From JBECKR01 sp040235415 (GTDB lineage: Bacteria > Acidobacteriota > Polarisedimenticolia > Polarisedimenticolales > Polarisedimenticolaceae): DNA of 57,163 bases. Of the stretch, positions 24,830 to 31,201 are shown in pieces. A program made the position numbers and the translations under genes. The DNA is taken from NCBI GenBank assembly GCA_040235415.1, contig JBECKR010000005.1:1-57163 (forward strand), read 5' to 3'. Numbering within the stretch: the stretch's first letter is position 1; each line of letters begins with the position of its first letter. Under the pieces are notes generated by a model. It had not been told where the DNA came from. It did not search any database and saw only the letters and a program-made list of their open reading frames with translations.

Positions 24830-25702
24830 TCAGCCGTCGAGCGCGCCGAGATCGAGGCGGCCGAGCCGCTCGGGGTCGCCGAGGATGTCGATCTCGACGA
24901 TCTTCGCCCCTGCGACCGTGAACGCCATGACCGAGAACGGCTTTCCGTCGAGCGTGCACAGCACCCCCGCGACGCCGTTGACGAGGACCGGGCGCCTCAG
25001 GAGGCCGAGCCGCGAGAAGCTCTGCGCCTGGCGGGCGACGTGCTCCGCCCCGCGGACCTCGACCAGCTTGCCCGTCCCGACGTCGCCTCGAAGCACCACC
25101 TCCGGGTCCAGAACGGCCACGAGGCCGTCGAAGTCGCCGTCCCGCGCCGCCGCGATGAAGGCATCGACGACGTCGCGTTGGACCTCGACGTCGATCTCCG
25201 GAGGGGTGTCGTGCGCCCGAACCCGGCGGCGCGCGCGGCTGGCGAGCTGGCGCGCGGCCTCCGGGGTGCGCCCGACGATCGGCGCGATCTCCGCGAACGG
25301 CACGTCGAAGACGTCGTGCAGCACGAACGCGACGCGCTCGGCCGGCGCGAGGGATTCGAGCACCACGAGCAGCGCGAGGCCGACCGTGTCGCCCAGCAGG
25401 ACTTCGTGCTCGGGGCTCGTTCCGTCGGCGCGGTCGACGATCGGATCGGGCACGCGGGTCTCCCGGCGCGTCCTGCGCGAGCGGAGCATGTTCAGCGCGA
25501 TGCGGGCGACGACGGTCGTCAGCCACGCCCCGAGGTCGTCGATCTGCCCGTGGGCCGTTCCGCCGAGCCGGAGCCAGGCCTCTTGAACGGCGTCCTCGGC
25601 CTCGCCGAGCGAGCCGAGCATGCGGTACGCGACGGCCCGCAGGCGCGGCCGGTGCTCCTCGAACCTCTCCGCCAGCCACTCGCGCTCGTCCATCGATCCC
25701 AT
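24830..25702 (-). CDS. sigJ: ECF41-type RNA polymerase sigma factor (SigJ-like)
   Basis: 290 aa. Sigma region 2 is FEEHRPRLRAVAYRMLGSLG with DAVQEAWLRL; region 4 is LAPAERVAFVLHDVFDVPFA and IVGRTPEAARQLASRARRRV. A C-terminal SnoaL-like domain (DVVDAFIAAARDGDFDGLVA, VLVNGVAGVLCTLDGKPFSV) is the mark of ECF41, where it replaces an anti-sigma factor and tunes activity. It is divergent from the AhpD-like gene, its usual neighbour and target. Confidence 0.92.
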   Translation of the reverse strand: MGSMDEREWLAERFEEHRPRLRAVAYRMLGSLGEAEDAVQEAWLRLGGTAHGQIDDLGAWLTTVVARIALNMLRSRRTRRETRVPDPIVDRADGTSPEHEVLLGDTVGLALLVVLESLAPAERVAFVLHDVFDVPFAEIAPIVGRTPEAARQLASRARRRVRAHDTPPEIDVEVQRDVVDAFIAAARDGDFDGLVAVLDPEVVLRGDVGTGKLVEVRGAEHVARQAQSFSRLGLLRRPVLVNGVAGVLCTLDGKPFSVMAFTVAGAKIVEIDILGDPERLGRLDLGALDG

Positions 25703-25866
25703 GCCTCCGTCGTTCGGGGTCTCGCAATCAAGACACGCGGCACCCGGCCGATGTGACGGGACGCCCCACCGGGATCCTAGCCGGTCACGTTCCCGGCCGG
25801 TCGCGTGTCCCAGGGTTGCCTCGCCACCGACGGCGAGGCGCCAACCACCTCGAAGAAGGAGAAGCC

Positions 25867-26334
25867 ATGGAACCCCGGATCAAGAGCCCGGTGCTGACCC
25901 TGCCGGGAACCCTCGAGGCCCTGCACGCGATCCACGACGCCACGGGGCGCTGCGGCGTGCCTCGAGCGACGTTCGAGCTCATGAACCTGCGCGCCAGCCA
26001 GATCAACGGGTGCAGCGTGTGCGTCGACCTGCACTCGCGCGCGCTGACAAAGATCGGCGAAAAGGACGAGCGCATCTTCGCCGCCTCGGCATGGCGCGAG
26101 GCGCCGTACTTTTCCGACGCGGAGCGCGCCGCGCTCGCGCTCGCCGAGGCCGCGTCGCGAATCAGCGACCGTTCCGATCCCGTGACCGACGAGGTCTGGA
26201 GCGAGGCCGCGCGACACTACGACGAGACCCAGCTCGGCGCGCTCGTGATGTCGATCGGGCTGATCAACCTGTGGAATCGGCTCAACGCCGCGACCCGCCA
26301 GGTCGGTGGGGAGGTGCTCGAGCGGTACGTCTGA
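25867..26334 (+). CDS. AhpD/carboxymuconolactone decarboxylase-like protein
   Basis: 155 aa. The catalytic pair and relay are in INGCSVCVDLHSRAL (CxxC plus His), in the alkylhydroperoxidase D fold. ATG 25867 has AAGGAG upstream. Pairing with an ECF41 sigma is well known; it is probably transcribed by that sigma factor under redox or envelope stress. It likely reduces a peroxide or quinone-like substrate. Confidence 0.9.
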   Translation: MEPRIKSPVLTLPGTLEALHAIHDATGRCGVPRATFELMNLRASQINGCSVCVDLHSRALTKIGEKDERIFAASAWREAPYFSDAERAALALAEAASRISDRSDPVTDEVWSEAARHYDETQLGALVMSIGLINLWNRLNAATRQVGGEVLERYV

Positions 26335-26365
26335 CCCGATCCGGCCGGCGCGAGCTCGGGACGCC

Positions 26366-26974
26366 TCACCCGGATCCCTTCCGGGTCTCTTCGATCGCCT
26401 CGCGGATCTTCCTCAGGTGGCGGCGATCCCTGCGCACGCCTGCCACGCACCGGGAGGCCTGCAGCGCCCGCACGAGGGAGGCCACGGCGAGCGCCCGGCG
26501 GGAGCCGGTCGGCGGAGCCAGACGAAGCGCTTCGCGATAGGCGCGCGCGGCATCCGCGGGGCTCCCCGCGGCGAGCCGCGCGTCGCCTCGTGCCATCGCC
26601 GAGTCGAGCGGCGTGAGTGTCTTCGCGGCGATCTCCCGCGCGCCACGCTCGAGGAACTCGACGACCTCCGGCGCGCTCATCGCGCCGACCTGGGTCGCGA
26701 CGACCTTCTCCTCCGCGGGATCGAGGACGAAGAACGTGGGTGTGCCGGGAACCGCGTGCCGCTCCAGGAACGAGCGATTCCTGGGGCCGTCGAAGTCGAG
26801 CTCGAGCCAGACGAACCGTCCCGCGTACCTGGCGAGGCCGGGGTCGGCCATCGTGCCTCGCATCAGGCGGCAGGTCGATCACGAGGGCGCCCAGACCTCG
26901 ACGAACATCGGCACGCTGCGCTGCCGGGCGTCGGACAGCGCGCGGGCGTAGCCGTCCCGGAGGAACGGCAGGCC
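26366..26974 (-). pseudogene. Thioredoxin-like protein pseudogene
   Basis: The reading GLPFLRDGYARALSDARQ, then VPMFVEVWAPS*STCRLMR, is a thioredoxin domain in which the codon of the first catalytic Cys is TGA (26879-26881) and the Trp before it is Ser. Downstream FVWLELDFDGPRNRSFLERH, VPGTPTFFVLDP and a TPR-like tail are still in frame. The signal peptide and 5' part are missing at about 26974. A restart at ATG 26863 could at most give a protein without the active site. Confidence 0.8.
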
Positions 26975-26975
26975 G

Positions 26976-27389
26976 GCGGAGACTCAGAAGGCCACGAGCC
27001 TGTTCATGGACGAGGGTTATTTCTCTTCTCACGTGCGGCGCATGCGAGGCATCTACGCGGCGAAGCGCGCCGCGCTGGTCGCCGGCCTCGCCCCGCTGGC
27101 CGAGCGGGGCTGGACGTGGTCAGCGAATCCCGTGGGGATGCATCTCCTCGTGCGCTACCGCAACGGCGAGTACGTCCGCGCCGTGGCCGCGGCGAGCTCG
27201 CTCGACCTCGCGCTGCTCGGCGCGTACCGGCAGGCGCGAGCGCGCGACGACGGGCTCTTCCTTCGCTTCGGGGCGCTCGGGGAGACGGCGCTCGAGGAGG
27301 CCGTCGCGTCGCTGGTCCGGACCGCCTCGGCGCACGAGAAGGACGTCGGACGACGAGCGAGGGGCGGGGGGCGGCCCGTCGGCTCGTGA
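26976..27389 (+). pseudogene. C-terminal fragment of a MocR/GntR-type PLP regulator
   Basis: SLFMDEGYFSSHVRRMRGIY with AAKRAALVAGLAPLAERGWT, PVGMHLLVRYRNGEY and DGLFLRFGALGETALEEAVA are the last 130 residues of a MocR-family aminotransferase-like regulator. The DNA-binding domain and PLP lysine region are missing. The break lies at the junction with the thioredoxin remnant. Confidence 0.75.
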
Positions 27390-27404
27390 CGCCGGCGCAT
27401 CGCG

Positions 27405-28232
27405 TGGCGGTCTGCGAGCGTCGATGCGCGATCGCATCCTCCGAGAGGCCGTCCGTGCGGCGTAGGGATTGGCTCGATCGCATCTCCGACATCCTCGATG
27501 CGGCCCAGCGCGTCCGCGAGTACACCGACGGATTCGATCTCGACGCGTTCGCCCGTGACCGGAAGACCGTCGACGCGGTCGTCTGTCGCACGCATACTTC
27601 GACGTCGACGTCGGAGTCGTTTGGAAAACGGCCCGGGAGGATCTCCCGGTCGTGATCAACGCGCTCGAGCGAATCCTGCGCGAGAACGGCTAGCGGTCGA
27701 GCGCGGGTACCCCACGCGATCGGGCTCCTCCTCGCTCCGCCGGGGTGCGGCGCGCGCCTCCTCGCCGTTCATCGTCCACTCCGAAAGCGACGCGGCCGCG
27801 CGGCCGGCCCGGAAGAGCGAGTCCCTTCCGTCCCGCACCAAAACAGCCTCACAGCCGCAGCGTCTCGATCAACGCCGTCAGCGCGGCCGGCTGCTGGCGA
27901 CGGCTCGGGTAGTACAGGAAGAACCCGGGGAACGGCGGCGACCAATCCTCGAGCACGCGCTCGAGCGCGCCGCTCGCGAGATGCGGGCGTGCGCGGTCTT
28001 CCGCCATGAACGCGAGGCCGGCGCCGTCGATCGCCGCCTGGATCATCAGGTCGACGTCGTCGAGCACCAGCGAGCCGCGCACCGCCACGGCGACGGACTG
28101 GTCGCCCTTGTCGAGCTCCCAGCGGTAGATGCCCTCCCCGCGGTGGCGGAAGTTGATGCAGCGATGGGCCAGGAGGTCGTGCGGCGTGGCGGGGCGACCG
28201 TTCTCCGCGAGGTAGGCCGGTGCGCCGACGAT
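27405..28232. repeat. Segmental duplication, copy 2 (HEPN broken, LysR intact)
   Basis: Partner of 18187-19112, in the same orientation about 9.2 kb away. The match continues through the gene-free spacer 27694-27848 into the LysR gene. Confidence 0.85.
27412..27693 (+). pseudogene. Broken second copy of MNT 3' end and HEPN
   Basis: The last 18 codons of MNT (GLRASMRDRILREAVRAA) are kept, and HEPN begins normally (RRDWLDRISDILDAAQR), but 106 bases equivalent to 18358-18463 are missing after 27583. The deletion shifts the frame and removes the Arg of the RxxxxH active site; the remaining 3' part to the TAG at 27691-27693 is otherwise close to copy 1. Confidence 0.88.
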
Positions 28233-28733
28233 TGCGGGCCGATGATCGGCCGACACGCGGACCGCGACCATGTCCTGCGCGACGTACTCGCCGAACTGGA
28301 TCCCCGCATCGTAGCCGGCGGCCACGAGGTCGACGTGGGCGTCGTCGGTGACGACCTCGAGCAGGACGTCCGGGTACTTCCGGGCGAACGTCCCGAGCTT
28401 GGGCGCCAGCACGCTCTTCGAGGCCAGCCTGGGGACCAGCAACCGCAGGCGTCCGACCGGGTGTCGCCGTGTGCTCGCGATCCGCGTCAACGTGCCCCGG
28501 ATGTCGGCGAGCGCCGGCCGCAGGCTCGCGAGCAACTGCTCGCCCGCGTCGGTCGGCGACACGCTGCGCGTCGTTCGCGCCAGCAAGCGCACGCCGATGT
28601 CCTCCTCCAGGCGCCGGATGGCGTGACTCAATCCCGACTTCGAGACGTTCAGGCGCTTCGCCGCCCGGGTGAAGCTGCGCTCCTCCGCCACCGCCAGGAA
28701 CGCCGAGAGCACGCTGAGCTCGTCGCGCACCAT
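27849..28733 (-). CDS. LysR-family transcriptional regulator
   Basis: 294 aa. N-terminal winged HTH LSAFLAVAEERSFTRAAKRL with NVSKSGLSHAIRRLEEDIGV, then an effector-binding domain (VGRLRLLVPRL, VDLVAAGYDAGIQFGEYV, AHRCINFRHRGEGIYRWELD). It is in the CrgA/PA-like group of LTTRs that control adjacent oxidoreductases. It is divergent from the cupin-ADH-DUF2255 cluster, which it probably regulates. A truncated relative lies at 18728. Confidence 0.92.
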   Translation of the reverse strand: MVRDELSVLSAFLAVAEERSFTRAAKRLNVSKSGLSHAIRRLEEDIGVRLLARTTRSVSPTDAGEQLLASLRPALADIRGTLTRIASTRRHPVGRLRLLVPRLASKSVLAPKLGTFARKYPDVLLEVVTDDAHVDLVAAGYDAGIQFGEYVAQDMVAVRVSADHRPAIVGAPAYLAENGRPATPHDLLAHRCINFRHRGEGIYRWELDKGDQSVAVAVRGSLVLDDVDLMIQAAIDGAGLAFMAEDRARPHLASGALERVLEDWSPPFPGFFLYYPSRRQQPAALTALIETLRL

Positions 28734-28753
28734 TGTTCGATCCTCGTCAACAG
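28733..28753. promoter_or_regulatory. Candidate LysR-binding box
   Basis: TTGTT-N11-AACAG, an imperfect dyad with the T-N11-A spacing of LTTR sites, touches the LysR start codon in the divergent intergenic region. It fits autorepression and control of the cupin operon. Predicted only. Confidence 0.4.
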
Positions 28754-28872
28754 ACCTTCCTCATTTTACCGACTACCGAGGCCACGTGCGCGGCGCTAGG
28801 CTGAATTCGGAGGGAAAACACGTGGGGCTCGGCAACAGCATTGTCGAGACCCCGGGACGCAAGGAGGGCCTC

Positions 28873-29277
28873 ATGCACATCTCACGAAACGGAACCCGAC
28901 CGTCGACCCCCGGGCCGGCGGACTACTTCACGGGCACCGTCCGGATCGACCCGCTGTTCCAGGCGGAATCACCCGCTCGAGCCGGCGGCGCCGACGTCAC
29001 CTTCGAGCCGGGCGCGCGCACGGTGTGGCATACCCATCCGCTCGGCCAGACCCTGATCGTGACGGCCGGGCTGGGCCGCGTGCAGCGCTGGGGTGGGCCG
29101 ATCGAAGAGATCCGCCCCGGCGACGTCGTGCGGTTCTCGCCCGGCGAGAAGCACTGGCACGGCGCCTCGCCCGCGACCGCCATGAGCCACGTCGCCGTTC
29201 AGGAGCAGCTCGACGGCAGCGCGGTGAGCTGGCTCGAGCCGGTCAGCGACGAACAGTACGACGGAGACGAGCCATGA
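28873..29277 (+). CDS. Cupin-domain protein
   Basis: 134 aa. ATG 28873 has GGAGGG upstream. Cupin motif 1 is VWHTHPLGQTLIVTAGLGRV (G-x5-HxH-x4 type with Gln in place of the usual Glu) and motif 2 is IRPGDVVRFSPGEKHWHGAS. Metal ligands His-x-His and His in motif 2 are present. It is the first gene of a three-gene operon with the ADH (ATGA overlap). Confidence 0.88.
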   Translation: MHISRNGTRPSTPGPADYFTGTVRIDPLFQAESPARAGGADVTFEPGARTVWHTHPLGQTLIVTAGLGRVQRWGGPIEEIRPGDVVRFSPGEKHWHGASPATAMSHVAVQEQLDGSAVSWLEPVSDEQYDGDEP

Positions 29278-30290
29278 AGACGACCGTTCTCTACGGTCCG
29301 CGCGACGTCCGGTTCGAGGATCGCCCCGAGCCGACGATCGTGCAGCCGACCGACGCGATCCTCCGGCTCTCGGCCACGAGCGTGTGCGGATCGGACCTCT
29401 GGCCGTACCGCGGGATCAGCCCGACCCCGGAGCCGACGCCGATGGGTCACGAGTACTGCGGCATCGTGGAGGAGGTCGGGGCGGCCGTTCGCTCGATCCG
29501 GCCCGGCCAGTTCGCGATCGGTTCGTTCTTCGCCTCGGACAACACCTGCCCGCACTGTCACGGCGGCTACCCGTCGTCGTGCCGGCACCGCGAGTTCGTG
29601 GGCGGCGCCCAGGCGCCCCTGCTGCGCGTGCCGCTGGCCGACGGCACGCTCGTCCCCACGCCGGAAGTCCCCGGCGCCGATCTCGTTCCGAGTCTGCTGA
29701 CCGCCTCCGACGTCTTCGGCACCGGGTGGTTCGCGGCGGACGCGGCCAACGTCACGCGCGGCTCGACCGTCGCCGTCGTGGGCGACGGCGCCGTCGGACT
29801 GCTCGGCGTGCTGTCGGCGAAGCGAAAGGGCGCCGAGCGGATCATCGCGATGAGCCGTCACGCGACGCGCCAGGCGCTCGCGCGCGAGTTCGGCGCCACC
29901 GACATCGTCGTGGAGCGTGGCGACGAGGGCGTCGCCAGGGTCAAGGAGCTGACGAACGGCATCGGGGTCGACTCGGTTCTGGAATGCGTCGGGACGCAGG
30001 AGTCGATGATGCAGGCCGTCCGCAGCACTCGCCCCGGCGGGTCGATCGGCTACGTCGGCGTGCCGCACGGCGTCGAGCTGAACGGCGAGGAGCTGTTCTA
30101 CGCCCACGTGCACCTGCACGGCGGTCCCGCGCCGGTGCGCCGCTACCTGCCCGAGCTCATCGACCTCGTCTGGAGCGGCGCCGTCGCCCCCGGTCGGGTG
30201 TTCGACCTGACGCTGCCGCTCGACGACGTCGCCGAGGGATACCGGGCGATGGACGAGCGTCGCGCCATCAAGACGCTCCTCCGTCCCTGA
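29274..30290 (+). CDS. Zinc-dependent alcohol dehydrogenase family protein
   Basis: 338-aa medium-chain dehydrogenase. Catalytic zinc ligands: Cys in TSVCGSD and His-Glu in MGHEYCG. The structural zinc site CPHCHGGYPSSC is shortened from the usual four-Cys loop. NAD(P) binding: VAVVGDGAVGLLGVLSAKR. Conserved C-terminal block: VFDLTLPLDDVAEGYRAMDE. It oxidises or reduces an unknown alcohol/aldehyde. It lies between the cupin and DUF2255 genes. Confidence 0.92.
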   Translation: MKTTVLYGPRDVRFEDRPEPTIVQPTDAILRLSATSVCGSDLWPYRGISPTPEPTPMGHEYCGIVEEVGAAVRSIRPGQFAIGSFFASDNTCPHCHGGYPSSCRHREFVGGAQAPLLRVPLADGTLVPTPEVPGADLVPSLLTASDVFGTGWFAADAANVTRGSTVAVVGDGAVGLLGVLSAKRKGAERIIAMSRHATRQALAREFGATDIVVERGDEGVARVKELTNGIGVDSVLECVGTQESMMQAVRSTRPGGSIGYVGVPHGVELNGEELFYAHVHLHGGPAPVRRYLPELIDLVWSGAVAPGRVFDLTLPLDDVAEGYRAMDERRAIKTLLRP

Positions 30291-30318
30291 CGGCGGGACG
30301 GTGAAGGAGGACCCCGTC

Positions 30319-30699
30319 ATGAGCGCATGGCCCCCGGATCGACTGCGCCGGATCGCGAGCGCGGACGATCTCCACATCGCGCCGTTGCGCGACGACGGCG
30401 TGACGTACGGCACGTTGACGTGGATCTGGTCGGTCGCGGTCGACGGCGGGCTGTACGTCCGCGCCTACCACGGGACGCAGTCGAGCTGGTACCGCGCGGC
30501 CCTGCGACAGAACGCCGGCCGGATCCGCGCCGCGGGCATGACGACCGAGGTCGCGTTCGAGCCCGTCAGCGGCCCGATCAACGATCGGATCGATCAAGCC
30601 TATCGTGCGAAGTACGCGGGCAGCCCGTACCTCGACCCGATGATCGGCGATCGAGCGCGTGCGGCGACGGTCAAGGTCACCCCGCGGGAGACGGCGTAG
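30319..30699 (+). CDS. DUF2255 family protein
   Basis: 126 aa. ATG 30319 has GAAGGAGG upstream. Blocks YGTLTWIWSVAVDGGLYVRA, YHGTQSSWYRAALRQ, AGMTTEVAFEPV and DQAYRAKYAGSPYLDPMI match DUF2255, a flavin-nitroreductase-like small fold that often accompanies short-chain or zinc dehydrogenases. It starts 28 bases after the ADH stop and is probably co-transcribed. Confidence 0.88.
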   Translation: MSAWPPDRLRRIASADDLHIAPLRDDGVTYGTLTWIWSVAVDGGLYVRAYHGTQSSWYRAALRQNAGRIRAAGMTTEVAFEPVSGPINDRIDQAYRAKYAGSPYLDPMIGDRARAATVKVTPRETA

Positions 30700-30725
30700 G
30701 CGTCGCGACGACCGACACGCCGCCG

Positions 30726-30815
30726 CTCACCGGTGAGATGAAACCGGATCTCGAGCCGCCCGAGGACCCCGACCAGAGCCTCCAGCGTCGGCCGGAATCC
30801 CTCAGCCGGAAGCAC
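30726..30815 (-). pseudogene. N-terminal remnant of a nucleotidyltransferase (copy B)
   Basis: From a GTG at 30815, overlapping the end of the small gene upstream, the frame reads FRPTLEALVGVLGRLEIRFH and then LTGE, like the first strand and helix of a nucleotidyltransferase whose next residues should be the Gly-Ser signature. That signature and the rest are missing; the frame runs into unrelated sequence. Confidence 0.5.
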
Positions 30816-31038
30816 GGGTCCCGAGCCTCGCGATCAGACGCCGCATCGCCGCATCGGCCCCGTACTGTCGGAGCGCGAGCTCCCGCCGCAGTCGATCCGG
30901 CGGCATCGGCCCGTGCTCCGCGACGATCGCGCGCGCCTGGACCGCGCGGGCCCACTCGAACAGCTCCTCGGCCCGGCGCATCTTCTCGGCCGCGGTCATG
31001 GCGCGGACGCGTTCGCGGTACGCGGCCTCGACGTTCAC
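30802..31038 (-). CDS. Small helical protein of an antitoxin-like module
   Basis: 78 aa: VRAMTAAEKMRRAEELFEWA, RAVQARAIVAEHGPMPPDRL and LRRELALRQYGADAAMRR. The pattern is common for a small, widespread helical protein usually encoded just before a nucleotidyltransferase, as seems to have been the case here. Its partner is decayed, so it is an orphan. Function unknown. Confidence 0.6.
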   Translation of the reverse strand: MNVEAAYRERVRAMTAAEKMRRAEELFEWARAVQARAIVAEHGPMPPDRLRRELALRQYGADAAMRRLIARLGTRASG

Positions 31039-31108
31039 GACGCACCTCGGGCGGCGGCTCGGTCGCCGCGCACCATTCTACCTCCGGCGCTGCGCCGCTC
31101 TGCGCGAG

Positions 31109-31190
31109 TGTCGTACGCCAGCGAATCGAATCAGCCGCCTGGTGCCCGGAGGCCTGGCTGCACCGAACGTCACGATCGGGCTCCCCTGCC
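31109..31190 (+). repeat. Decayed IS left end
   Basis: TCGTACGCCAGCGAATCGAA and the block around CACCGAACGTCACGATC correspond to the first 80-90 bases of the IS at 42096. It lies between the small-gene promoter and the end of the kinase gene. Confidence 0.55.
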
Positions 31191-31201
31191 GGGCGCGATC
31201 G

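Noticed and set aside
25703..25866. ECF41 promoter between sigJ and the AhpD-like gene
   Set aside because: A TGTCCCA-like and a CGAC-like element can be picked out, but the match to the ECF41 consensus is too weak to annotate.
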